Source: Thysanoteuthis rhombus
Lineage: Eukaryota; Mollusca; Cephalopoda; Oegopsida; Thysanoteuthidae
DNA length: 64,000 nucleotides
Assembly (NCBI GenBank): GCA_963457665.1
Contig: OY735202.1
Location: 53,651,351-53,715,350 of the forward strand
Reading direction: 5' to 3'
How positions within the stretch are numbered: the first letter of the stretch is position 1; the number at the start of each line of letters is the position of its first letter. The position numbers were made by a program, and so were the translations under genes. The notes under the pieces were generated by a model that was given only the letters and a program-made list of their open reading frames with translations, searched no databases and was not told where the DNA came from. This document shows, in pieces, positions 46,891 to 59,190 of the stretch.

Positions 46891-49800
46891 TAGACAGTTG
46901 AAACATCAATATTTTTAATGGTACAGGGGCCGATGACATGGGAGTCGCTAGGGACAATTTAACGATAGTTTCCTGTACCTTTTTGTTGAAGCAGTAATTC
47001 AACACATTAAAGACGTGAACAAAAAAGCAAGGGGTAAGCAAAAACTCCTTATTTCTGGAAGCACACGTGGATTAGAATCTCCTGTGCGTTTGCGATAGAA
47101 CATCCCCTGGTTTGTTCTCCATTTTTCCTAAGATTTATTCAATTCATTTTATGTACTTCTTTTTGTTTGTCTGACACCGTCTGCATTTGTTTTCATCCCA
47201 ATTATGAACTCTTTCTTTGAACAATTTTATTCGTGTCCATACATTTAAAATTGCTGCACGAGCTTCTCACAGAGGCATCAGGCCTATCGGCTAATATGCC
47301 GACACCTCGTGTGTCTTTTGTTCTCCCCTTTTCTGTCTCTCATCGGACATGGAAGACTTCCTCATCAACAGGAAATGTATTAAAATGCCTTTCTTATGGG
47401 CTGTGCGACATCAACAAAATTCACCAGTGCGAGTTGAAGATCAACTTGACCCACAAAACTTCTACAGTCTCAAGCTTACGAGGACTCAACTCAATTCAAC
47501 ACTCAATTCAAACCTCCTGCAAATTTTATTCTGCAGAACTCAACGAGAAAACATTCTTCTCTTCAGCAAAACTCAGCAAATTACACTCACATCTCCACAA
47601 GCTCTAAGATCTGGCGAAAAACCCTTTGAAAAATGATCTATTGTTAACTGGAAACACAATAAGTCTTTCCTACGGATGCCCTAATTCGCGAACAACTTCC
47701 CACTTTTCTATTTCTCTGTTCGTTACTTTTTTTCTGTAAATAAAATTCTTAAAAGTGTATTCTGGTAAAAAGTAACAAATTTGCATTTGTTCCATTCGGT
47801 TGTTCCGGGTCGAGGTGTTTTTGATATTCGGGTATTATCAAAATAATCCTAACGTTTTGCGAATTAATATACTCGAGTTGCCTGGTTTCAAATGCCTTTG
47901 CTTACGAAGTGGTTGTAGTAACAGAAGTTCTACTTCCTCGTTTCTAAATTATTACAATCATTTTCTCCATGTATGATAACGTTCCAATAATCATTCTTAT
48001 AATAATGATTATTACTTCCCTGACTGAAGGAGGGAAAAGGGGACAAAAAGAAGGCGCCTTTAGGACCATACTTCCTACTCATTGCTTTTGTAAAAAGTAA
48101 TCGGAGTATAACAGCATTAGGTTTCCTTCTCCCTGGCGCGTGGACTAGAATAATTCATGGCTATTGTACTCTAATTTTGATTCTCTTACATTTTTCCATT
48201 GAATTGTAATAATACTTTATTACTTCAAATATCAATCGAAAAGATAAAATTTAATAGAATGAATTCAAATTAGTTTACTTTGTAACTATTTTTTAACGTG
48301 CCATACAGAATAATTAAGGCTAATCCTTCTAACTGATTTTTCTCTGAAATATTATTGGGGTTAACTGAATGTTTTCTTAATTCACTTTTTTTTTTTTTTT
48401 TTTCATAAAATGATAATTTTAATCAACGAATTCAAACATAAATAATATGAATGAATAAATAGTATGAATAAGTAAATAAAAGAAAGTAATTCTACAAGTT
48501 GATAAGTCTTGTAGTTAAGCGACAAATCTACGGAAAATATAACTTGATTTCTTAGTCGATTTTCTGAATTACAGTTTGTTAGTAAACTCATGTTAGTTCT
48601 CTATTACTGATTCGCTACCCCACCACCCAAAAATGATGATTTATTATATAATGTTGTATTTCTTCAAAATTGAAACCTTTATTTGTCCGTTATATCGGAA
48701 AAAAGCTAACGTAAGAGTTCTATATTGTTTCATTGTGAATGTAGGATTGTTTTATAAACACGAAAATGTTCGAGAATGTCAATATAATACGAAAACATAA
48801 CTAATATTATTGAAAACTTGATTCCAAGAGAGTTGGTTGGTCATGAAGTAATTTTTTCTTGTCAAAAATCAGAATCTTATGAAATAAACAAAAAGGAATA
48901 TCAAAGATCAAAATAAAAAATATCCTTACACCAGAAAAGGTAAAAAGGAAAACCCTCAAATAAAAGACGATAAAATAAATTTGTATCTTCCTTTCCACAT
49001 CTTATCAATGAATATTCTAAATATTTCAGAATTCAATTCTATGCATGTGGACATGAATAATTCATGACATCGGTAGTTTTGTATGTGAATTTATAGGCTG
49101 AAAATGCAACTAATAATTTAATTAGTCGAGATATATTTGAAAAAATAAATACTCATTTTTATTCAAATAAATAATTTTAAACTTTTCAATGTTTTAAGCG
49201 TAGATACAAATTTTCCCCCTTTTGTCAAAAATCAGCTTCGAGCTTCATGATGAACCTATACAAGGAAAACGTCGTTGCCATTTTGAAAGCTATTTATACA
49301 TTGTCTTAATTTGTTTAAATCACATTGTATTAATTATCTTAGGATGTACCCGAGGTAAAAACAAATTTATTTCTAGAAAACGTTTAAAAATGAAAGAATC
49401 TCCAATATTCCAACTTTCAAATCAAATTTAAGACCGTATAATTGTGTGCTTTACAATTGGAATTTAAATTAAAATACTAATTCCTAGTTTGAGTTTTGAA
49501 CCAAAATTACCATTTGATTTACTCTTCCATTCTACATATTTTCTATCGCAGATTTTACTTTTTCAATCCAAGTAAATTTGAATTATACCCGTAATTTCAA
49601 TCTTTTTCAATATTTATTCTTCAACATACCCTTCAAATCTAAGTTAGAGTTCAGGAATAACTCTCTGCAATTTGAAGTAAATTAAGCAAATACCTGTCTT
49701 CAATGAATTGGAGAATATACTCTTCAATTTTCAGTCCTGACACGTTCTTTTTATATAAAGTAGATTTTAGACAATACACTTCTATTTTGTATACCAATTT

Positions 49801-50055
49801 AAAAATGAACCGAGATATATCATTTTATCAATTCAAATAGTTTTGACTACTTAATCTTTTTCAATTCGATTGGATTTATTATGATCAAGTTCAGACACGC
49901 TTGTTGATATTGATCAGTTTCAATGTCAGGTGTCGATCGGTTTCAAACGCGACCTTTGCTTACAAGTTGAAATGCTTTCAACAACGGATGGGCTTGAGAT
50001 GCATTCGTCCGTCAGTGGAGGTTCAGTGGAGTCATGCCTGAGTTTGTTTATTTGT
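46891..50055. other. Intergenic stretch; ORF at 47233-47607 of unknown status
   Basis: The longest frame here, 47233-47607 (124 codons, plus strand), is Ser/Leu-rich and has a second overlapping open frame (47349-47636). It shows no domain, and I do not regard it as a gene. The rest is AT-rich with a T run at 48387-48403. Confidence 0.4.
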
Positions 50056-50059
50056 ATCC

Positions 50060-50470
50060 CCACGACTACAAATGTGACACAGTCAAATTAAGATGGGGTC
50101 CCACACGTTCGAAGACGTGCAGGCACAGGGTGCAATGAACCCGATTCCTTGCGCATGATTTCGTAAGGACGTCGGAACAAGCTGGACTATGTCCATAAGA
50201 CGAATCCTGTTTTGTAAGAGTCCTTAAGTCTCTACGCATGATTTCGCGGAATCAGCAGGGTAGGCTTGACTTAATTCTCAGGACAGATCCTGTTGATACT
50301 CTCAGGACGAGCCTGAACATGCTCGTCAGTGGTTACGGGATAGGGGACAATCTCGGACATGGATCAACTTCTCAGCTCGATGGCATCAAAAAACAGATAC
50401 TACACCTTGATCTTAGCGTATACAGGACCCCTCTGATAATAAGGCGTGAGTTCGATCCACTGTGAGCTTT
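50060..50470. repeat. GC-richer block with internal duplication
   Basis: Two sub-blocks start CGCATGATTTCG (50151 and 50236), and each goes on to an A(C/G)GA.TCCTGTT string. The block ends in AAGGCGTGAGTTCGATCCACT, whose GAGTTCGATCC resembles a Pol III B box, but I find no partner A box. Base composition and CpG content contrast with the AT-rich flanks. Possibly a SINE-like or LTR fragment. Confidence 0.4.
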
Positions 50471-51819
50471 ATTTTCCGATTGCATTATTTAATCGTTGTC
50501 GTAGGATTACGGTCCGATTCAAAATTGTGATAAAAAGCAACTGAAAGTTAGGATGGAGGTAAAACCTGGGCAAAATTATTAATGATAAAATAGTCCCGAA
50601 TCTGACAACGTCACTATCTGTAGTCTTTGGCCTATAAACACTACCACTTCCGTTTTCCTTTGCTCACTGTAGCCTCTTGGCCAGCGTTAACACCCGCATG
50701 GTTTCGAAGACTATACGCATTTTTTTTTTCTTTACTGCGACTATCATAGTTTTACTTACCAATTACAGCTACCGGTACCGAGTTTTTCTCACAAATACCT
50801 CCATACATTTTTCGGTGTCTTCAATTGTGCGTGTCTAGCCTTTAAAGCTCTACGATCTTTTCCTGAATCACCATTTTAATAACTTAGTCTTGGTTCATGG
50901 AATATCAGGCGTTGATGAAACAGTACACATTCAGTTTACTCCACTGTCAAGTAGAAAATGGCTAATGACAAAAACTATGTCGCAAACCGTATTTCTTTTT
51001 TATTTCCAACTTGTTACAGCTTGCAGCAAGTAAATGGTTGTCTATTATTCTCTTCTCTATTACCGTTTGTTGCTTCATCAACCTTTTCTTTCGGTGTAAC
51101 CGTATGTTGTTATTTGTTCCTCATTGAATTTTTGTTTAACGTATATCTACAAATATCTGAATTTGTGTTCATTTCCATTTGATTGAACTTTCCTATTTTG
51201 TTTAATCTTATTTTATTCAAGTGGTCTGTCGCTAATCCACGATAGCTGACCCAGTTTGCTTCCATACATGCAAAAACAAAGATGCCGATCTTTCTTCTTC
51301 TTAATAACACAAACTAATGGCGCGAACGAGGAATATTTCATTTATGTGCTTCTGAATATTTCCTGGTAGTCACTAACAAATCAGCACCTTCATACAATAT
51401 AGTTCATTTCATCATGCCTATAATGGCAGCATTGAACAAGGACTATCAAAATTCTATAACATGTATAAAAATAGATCAAATAATTAGATGTGAAGGAGAA
51501 GTGAACATTTGCTCCGATCAGGGGTGTAGCTAGAGAATAGGAGACCCACAGGACATGGCTCTTGTTATTGTCTTTGTTGACCTCCATCTATCTCGGAAGA
51601 CAATGGAGTGTACGTCAAGGCTTAGCAAATGGTTAACCAGCAGTGAATGCTGTGGTTGTGTAACCAGATTCTGAAGTGACAAACTCTGTTAAAGCCATTA
51701 TCCGCACCGGTTCTGTAGATGCTATCACAACCATTCGCTTGCTCGCTCGCTCGTAACTCTTCGCAGCAGATCGCTCTCTTCCTCTCGCTCGTCTGAATAT
51801 CGACCTTTATGACAAATCT

Positions 51820-52125
51820 TCATCTGCTGTGGTCGGCAGATACAACCTCACAGCCTGTCATGTCGACAGTCTCGTTTACAAATGTCAATGTAACGGAGAA
51901 CAACTGGCTTTCTCGTGGGTCAGGAGCAAGTGAAAAGCTCACCGCACACAACGTCTTTGGGCATTTGTCTGAGCAAGCTTGGTAATCTTGCTCGTGCAAG
52001 AATGTCTTATTGTCTAATGTCAGTAGAAATGCAGTAGGTGAGCTACTATTCATAAAACCTTTGGAGTCCTTGATCGTTTTCAAATAGCCCATCCTTCCCT
52101 CAGCTCCGCCTTTGGCTTCTCTCAT
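51820..52125 (-). other. Open frame of 101 codons, unknown
   Basis: Minus-strand frame with unexceptional protein-like composition (several Cys, LTLDNKTFLHEQ, VTLTFVNETVDMTG). No domain, splice context or second exon is recognised. It is listed because its amino-acid usage is less AT-biased than neighbouring chance ORFs. Could be a decayed transposon segment. Confidence 0.2.
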
Positions 52126-52384
52126 TAAGTGGCCTGGTTTTACTTCAACTCAACGAAGCAATTTTAGTCAGACAGAATTTGTGTATGCTTAAAGTGATTG
52201 ATTTCTTTGAAATCTGGCAGTTTTTAAGCAATAAGCACTTTTTATCAGTGTTGTCACTTTTCTTTCCAGTTTACATCTAGAATTGCTTCAAATCATATAA
52301 AAAATTATCTAAATTTCCATGCCATTCAAGTGAGGAATTACCAAGATACTATTTAATACCATATCCTATCATGATTCACCAAAA

Positions 52385-53060
52385 GTCTGTATGTGACAGC
52401 CGATTGCAAAAACCATTCAACATGACCTCATGGAATTTTCTGCGGTAAACCTGGGACCTCCTTGGTAGGTTTTTAGCAAATTAGTTTTTTGAAAATCACC
52501 CCTAAAATGTTGGTGGAGGGGTAATCGATTTACAATAAAATTCTATTTGAATGTGCTTGGCTTCTTCTAACTGCCGTTGATGGTTGTTTTCTTCTTCTTC
52601 TGAAGTAGCCAAGAAACAGGTAGTTACTTTGTATCGTTTTTCAGAGAGTGAGAGGGGAAACAGTGGTTAGTTTAGAGGGGAGCTGAGGGTAAGAAAATAA
52701 TTTTCCCCAAGATCGTAAAGAAAATGTATTTTATAAAAGCCTCACTACATAACACCATGGAATTTTCTGAGTGTACAAATGTGACCTAGGTAAGATTTTC
52801 AGCAACTTAGAATTTGAAAATCGCCCATCAAAATATGAGGGCTTGGGGGGGACATCCAATTTTGTGTCAGCTTTTTTGATTATGCTTATTTTCTGAAGCA
52901 GTATTTTTCTGAGATCATGAAAAAAAAACAACTTTAGAATTCGTAGAAACCACACACTATAAAACCATGAAAATTTCTGTGTTTACAAGTATGACGCTGG
53001 AAAAGATTAGCAAGTTAGATCCTGAAAATCAGCCCCATCTCAAAATTTGTTTTTAGAGAT
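52385..53060 (+). repeat. ~250-bp tandem repeat, three diverged units
   Basis: Units at about 52400, 52730 and 52945 each begin near CATGGAATTTTCTG or CATGAAAATTTCTG, continue with (G/T)TACAA.TGTGACCT-like text, AGCAA.TTAGA and TTTGAAAATC.CCC. The first two end near a CTTCTGAAG.AGT or TTCTGAAGCAGT block. Confidence 0.6.
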
Positions 53061-55714
53061 TGTAAAAAAATCTTAGTCACAAATGAATTTATTTTCTGCC
53101 AGTGTTAAGTGTACAAAACGTGCATTCTTCCGAGATTGGAAAAAACCCTCAAAAATCACAATTATCACTTAAAAACAAATTTGATTGAATACTATCTGAT
53201 TTTCAGGTATCTATCTGTTATGCCGTGCATATAGACATGAATAATTGGACAACAAACGAACTTGATGATCGTCAATTAGCAATAATGAATGCAAATTAGT
53301 GAATATTTATCATTTGAATATTAAAAGTACCGATTAAGGGTAGACAATTCGCTAGTAATGTCTTTCTACTTAATTGAAATTTTTATTATAGCAATTTGCT
53401 GCCCCTTTGTACGATTATTTACTCAAGTTATAGTAATGCTAAAATGAACTCATGTTAGTAATGCTTATACCCCAATGAGAAAAATTATGATTAGAACAAT
53501 ACTTTAACTACCTTATTTACTCTAAGATTGAACAAGAAACTTTTTAAAAAATGTCACTACTCTCTATCGAATACCACTAAATCAGTTATTTCCCTTTATA
53601 CTTTTATTGTAGTTCACATGATCATATACAGCCATAAAGGTTATCATCTCTTGGAAACAGTTGACATGAAGTTGCTTCCCTTCTCGCTCAGCTCTTATAG
53701 ACAAAAGTTGGACCATTTCAGTGTACTGTTTTCAAATATTAAAAGTAGTATCTGTGGATTTGTACTTCAGTAAATTCTTGCATATCACTTGCTAAATCAT
53801 CAATTTTGAGGGCAAGATCTTACAAAGTTTTTTGGTTCATTTCTCTATTTGTATTATTTCTAGACATGTTAATATTAGAAGCAATCAAAGCAATTTGGCC
53901 AATGGTACAGGTTGGAATGAAGCTATCATTTTCAATATTGTGTGCAAGATGTCTGCTAAATACTTATAATACCCATATCTCTCTCTCTCTCCCTATCAAT
54001 CATACACACACGTGCATATGCATACATATACACAAAGCTACCATCCTCTCATGCATCAGAACTGAGTTTCAGAGTTGAGTATCTACATTATAACTTATGG
54101 TTATGGATCTAGATATTGATTTCCAGAGTCACTTATGTCTGAGGGTGTTACTTCCATTGAAAATTAACTAGTAGAAATGCAGTTATATGAGAAAAACTAT
54201 TCAATGGAAATTCAAAATCCAAATTATAATAAAAGGAAAACTATCTTTACTCTACCAATTTACACAAGGCTGCTGCAAGGCACATGTGTGCAATGGAAGG
54301 GATGCCAAAGCAAATAATTTTTCCTTAAATCACAAACGAATTTTGGTGCTCCCACTCCCTTTCATCGTATACCCTTGGTCTGCACCAGCTGCCAAACACA
54401 GTTCGTCCACTCTAAGGTCAGATTTGTGAAAGAAAGATTGGAAAAAATGGCCCAAAAAAAAAAAGGCAGCAGGGGTAGGGGAGAGAAAGAAGAAACAGGA
54501 AGATGGATTTGTAAAAAAAAAAAAAAAAAAAACTGCTGATACCTTTTTGTAAAATTAAACCAATTTTTGCATCATTTATATCATCTTTTTTTTCTTTCTT
54601 TACTTTTTCTTTTTAATTTGAATTATCCTCCGATGACTTAATGCTAGAAATGAAGTCACAGAAAAATGTTTTGTTTTTAAGATAAAATAAGAAATGATTA
54701 AATTCAAAGTAATTTAATTCAATTAATTTATAGAAATTGTTTTATTTAATTTTTGTTGCCATATGCAGAATGTATAATCCCAAATTGTCTAAACCAGTGG
54801 ATTCTAACTTTTTTTGCATCACAGATAGGATCAATATTGACAATATTTTTACAGGCTGTCTGATAGGTGGGGGGAATTAATCACAACTGCAATGTAGGTG
54901 AAAAGTCAACTATAAGTCGCTTATAAGTGACTAATGGACACAATTTTATTTTTATGAGTACGTATCAAACAAATTTAATGCTGAGATCCAAATTAATTTT
55001 TTTAATTTATCGCTAAATCATATCATTCCCTCAGCCTGGTGAAAACTACTATAATAAGGAACTTATTTTGTCAACTATTTTGTGTAAAATTATTTCAAAT
55101 TGCAAATAAACTGGTAAAAGTGATTACTGAGTTGTTTCTTTTGTTGTTTTTTTTTTTAATGATAATTTTTTCTTAAAGAAACAGGAAAAGTGACATTTTA
55201 ATTACATCATTTATAAATATGGCCAAAAATGTCCACTCAGAACTCAACACCTGAAATAGATAGAAAGTCTTAAACTTGCATAAAAGATTATTTTATTGTA
55301 AGACTCTTTGTGCTATTATTAATAAAGATTAGGGAAAATTTCATATCTTTTCTATGAGAAAAATCTATCTGTATTGAAGATTTTTCAGAAAATTAACATA
55401 ACGAAAGTTTTTTTCATTTGTAAGCATTAAAATGATGTAAATTTGGCACTCAAAAATTTTTCCCAAAATTTCCGTTATGTAAAATGTTATTTTTATAACA
55501 TCAGTTGTTTAATATAGAAATATAAGAATTAAAAACAATCCATATCCCTGGGTACATAAAAAAAAAATATCTCATTGACTCTATAATTTCCACAATGTCT
55601 TTAACAATATCAAAATATAAGAATAAGAAATTAATAATATCACTGATTATTTTCAAAAAGATATTTTATTAATTCTGCATTTTCCAATATTTTTTCACAA
55701 AATTATTGACAAAA

Positions 55715-55970
55715 TCAGACTTACTGCTCATTATAATTGGTTTGGCCAGAGAAGGGAGAAGCTGATAACTCTCCCAGTTACAGTTGCTTCTGCTGAGCAA
55801 AGTTTTTCAAACGTTGAACTTGTCAGAACATACCTGCATTCATCAATGGCACATTAATGCTCCAGTTGCTGGGTAGTTAGCATAAGCAGTGATTGGTATC
55901 ATGGCTGAACAGATAGAGAAAAGAGCAGCATCAACAGAAAATTGTGGTATCGCGTATGCTCAATAACATA
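55715..55970 (+). pseudogene. hAT transposase C-terminal relic
   Basis: The plus strand reads ITLPVTVASAEQSFSNVELV, RTYLHSSMAH and a stop (about 55768-55858), the start of the hAT dimerisation domain (LP.TVASAERSFSKLKLIK.YLRSTM). A shifted frame continues MAEQIEKRAAST. This domain lets hAT transposases dimerise. The rest of the enzyme is not recognisable upstream. A hAT-type terminus (CAGTGGATTCTAAC) at 54799-54812 might be its left end. Confidence 0.75.
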
Positions 55971-55984
55971 CTAAAAGTCTATCA

Positions 55985-57080
55985 AAGCCTGACCACTGGA
56001 AAAGGTACAATTTCAAAATGGCATTTAAGAGGGCTACAAAAATTCACCCAAGACGTTTTTTAAAACATTATTTTGTAGTATCAAGTGTTTTTTGATAACC
56101 TATTACTTTGACCACTGGAAAGGTATGAATTTCGAGATGATGTCTGACACTTTGAAAAAAAACCCATTAATCTTTCATTATTCACCTGAGGCAAGTTTTA
56201 TCAATGGTTTCTTTTAGTGTCAAGTGTGTTCAAGAACAAATCAAAATTTTGCCAGACTGATCACTGGAAAGGTATAAATCTCAAGATGGTGTTCAAGTTG
56301 GCAGCTGAATTTGCTGGCTTTATGGGGAAAAATGATCACTGGAAAGTTATAATTTGCAAGATGGCAGCCAAATTCTCAAAATGCCTATTACACATTATTT
56401 ACTCAGTGTCAAGTATGCTTGATAATATATCAAAATTCCACCACAGTTTGACCACTGGAAAAGTGTAGATTCCAAGATGGCCTCTGAGATGGCCAAAGCT
56501 TTAAAATGCCCTTTACTTGTTCATTATTTACCCAAGGCAGGGTTCTTGTTGTGTCAAGTGAGCTTGATAACACAAAATCCTACAAAATGCTGACCATAGG
56601 AAAGGAACATATCAAAATACTACAAAATGCTGACCATAGGAAATGAACATATCAAAATACTACCTGACCAATGGAAAGGTGTAAATCCCAAGATAGTGTC
56701 CAAGATGGCCACCAAACTGCACATTACATATAGTTTTCCAAATGTTTTTTTATGATGTATGCTGTTCTGGCAACTGTTAGATTTTGATTATCTCCATCAT
56801 CATCATTGAAATAGACTAACACCATGGACCTATTCTGTTCATTTTTTGTATTATTACCCCTATAATGTCAAAATGAAGTAAAGTTCCTCTATATAACATA
56901 GATCTAATCCAGAACATTCCCCCAACCCATGCAGCACTCAAGAGCACTTGCCACCAGGCCAACTGATATACCTTTCCAGTGGTCAAAATCAAATAAAACT
57001 TTGATACATTATCGAGCACATTTGATTCTACAAGTCGTTTGAAAAAAAACGTCTTTGGTGAATATTGAACGAGTAATGGA
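55985..57080. repeat. GACCACTGGAAAGG repeat array with an inverted terminal unit
   Basis: Forward units carry GACCACTGGAAAGGTATAAAT and CAAGATGGC, near 55991, 56108, 56258, 56334, 56450 and 56669, with TGTCAAGTGTGCTTGATAACA between them. A ~42-bp sub-unit (TACAAAATGCTGACCATAGG) is duplicated at 56580-56665. At 56965-57040 the unit appears in inverse orientation (CCTTTCCAGTGGTC, then TACATTATCGAGCACATTTGA), giving the block an inverted-repeat outline. Confidence 0.7.
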
Positions 57081-57599
57081 CATTTTGAAGATTATTATAC
57101 TTTTCCATAAATTCTGGTTTGTAAATTGTTGAAAATATTGGCAACAAGACTTTTTTTTACATCTGCTGTACATGCACTTTGATATTCCACTGAATTCATC
57201 AGTCTTCCTCTTTTCAAATTTGATTTTTTTTACACTGTTTGATTCAACATTAGACCGGTTGACTGGCGGTAATCTCAAATTTGACCTGTTACAGTCCTCA
57301 GAGATAAAATCTGACTTCCCTCCAAATCCGAAAATCAATATCAAGGTACTGTTAGAAATTTCATAGTTTTTTTCACCCAAAAGTGCATGATCATCTTAGT
57401 TATCCTCTCTACTAATTATTAAATCATTAAATTAGCGTTTTCAATGAATAAAATATCACTTACAATTTTTTTGCAATTATTTTGGTCACTTCAACTACTG
57501 CCCATCACAGAACTTTTCAGATTTGTTGTGTTTTTAGGGATCACTTTCAATGCAGTATATTTCTATTGAATATATTAAGGGGAAAAACAAGTAATAATG

Positions 57600-58866
57600 C
57601 GAATATTAATTTATAAACTCCCACAATTCACTATGTACTTTTCCATATCGCATTAAATTCAAAATTTCAATATCTAATCGGAACTATTTTCATAAATATT
57701 GTTGCAAATGAACACCGGTTGGTCGATACATACTTCGGGGATTTTTTTCGATAATACCGTCGAAGGGTGTTGTAAGTTAGTGTGTAGGAAGTACGATATG
57801 AACTTTTTTCTTTTTTTTTTTCTCCCTCTGGTTTGTTGCTGTTGGAACGGATACTAAAGTGAAGGAAATGAAATGAATTTGTTGTAGTGACTAAGAAGGT
57901 GATACGTCTGACTAAACAATCACTGAAAAAAAGGGCATTATTATTGTTTTCGGTTGCAGTTTGTATAACAATCACAGAAAAAAGCTGAGGTAAATCGACA
58001 TTCATTCGACAACACAAAAACAACGAAAAAGATATTTTAGGAAGAAGATAGACTTTTCTAAGCCTTATTCTTTCAAAAAATGTTGGATGTAATTCAATGT
58101 TAAATGAAGAACTCTTATGATTTGTGAAAAATAACCTTTTTTAAATCTCTGTTTTTCTCTCTTTCTTTGGCCACCTTTATGATGAAGTCCAGTGCTATTT
58201 TCTGTAATTTTTCAGTTACATAAGCGGGGAATATAAAAAAATATTTTCAGCAATGATATCTATTAATGCCACAATGTTTTAGCGAAGTTAAAGAAAACCT
58301 TTTTGACTGTTAAGACGTGATTTTAGAAGAAAAAAGTTTTGTTTTTTTTCTCCTGAATGACGAGGAAAAAAGTAGCAGGAAAGACTTAATTTATAATATC
58401 TTTTATATCCATCGCAGGGTTTCTAATCTGCTTCTTAAACTTGCAAATGTTCTGTTAAATGCAATGGATTTGAAAGCAAACCTTTGAAGAAAATAACTGA
58501 CACTAGAAAGGGTGAGATACAAGCACAAATAAATATGTGCAACATTTTTATTCGCAAAACTTTGTGGTTTCATGGTTTGTAATTAAAGATAGGTAAATAC
58601 TATTTTTGATAGCAAAATAGCATATTCTTAGGTTCATCAACTGAGTAAAAATCAAGAAACAAAATCAAGCATATCTTTTGAACTTCAAGTACCCATCTAA
58701 CTAGAAAGATTCTGAATAAAAAAAAAAAAAAGAAATATACTCACCCAATTCAATTATCCCCAAAATAGTGGCATTTCGTTGTTGAAGTTATTCTAAGGGG
58801 AAAAAAAGATGTAGGGTGCCTTATTTTCCCCTATTTACTCGATTAACTTTTTTTTATTGTTCTCAG
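57600..58866 (+). promoter_or_regulatory. Likely 5' flank or untranslated exon region of ZDHHC6
   Basis: No coding exon of the gene precedes 58903, and the sequence just before it (TTATTGTTCTCAG, to 58866) is a good 3' splice site, so a non-coding exon probably lies upstream. A possible donor, GTAAGT at 57772, follows a CpG-bearing stretch (57660-57770). No TATA box is evident. Placement is inference. Confidence 0.35.
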
Positions 58867-58902
58867 AAAATATACGGAGAAGAACCTTTCGTGTTTTTCG
58901 CG

Positions 58903-59190
58903 ATGGCTCCTGGAACTTCGGAAAAGGTCAAAATCATAAGTAAACCCATAACCACTAGTGCCTTCAAGAACTGCCGACGTCTACTGCATTGGGGACCGTG
59001 TCTTGCTCTTTCTATAATATTCTTGATCTCTTTCATGTCTGTAACATGTACTCTCATGTGGTGGCCTGTGAATACCATGGGTGGTTTGCTTAACCTCTTG
59101 GTGTTCATGGTGTGGGATACTTTGACCCTATACAACTACTTTATGGCCGTGTTTAATGGGCCCGGATTCGTGCCATACGGGTGGAGACCG
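58903..59190 (+). CDS. ZDHHC6: ZDHHC6 palmitoyltransferase, coding exon 1 (residues 1-96)
   Basis: The ATG at 58903 opens MAPGTSEKVK, and the frame runs to GPGFVPYGWRP before the donor GTAAGC. Residues about 31-50 and 60-80 are hydrophobic membrane segments. NYF.A.F.GPGFVPLGW, which precedes the cysteine-rich domain, is a signature of ZDHHC6, an endoplasmic-reticulum protein S-acyltransferase acting on ER-associated substrates. The frame is open upstream to 58816, but the strong acceptor at 58866 makes 58903 the likely start. Exon phase is 0. The gene continues through exons 2-4 below, and its C-terminal half (TTxE motif, SH3-like domain) is outside the window. Confidence 0.93.

Noticed and set aside
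47233-47636. 124- and 95-codon overlapping ORFs
   Set aside because: No recognisable domain, two frames equally open, and no splice or promoter context; likely chance.
57667-58023. 118-codon minus-strand ORF upstream of ZDHHC6
   Set aside because: Low-complexity Lys/Ser/Thr-rich text with no motif. The region is better explained as the 5' flank or untranslated exon of ZDHHC6.
58863-59135. 90-codon minus-strand ORF
   Set aside because: Antisense to ZDHHC6 exon 1.
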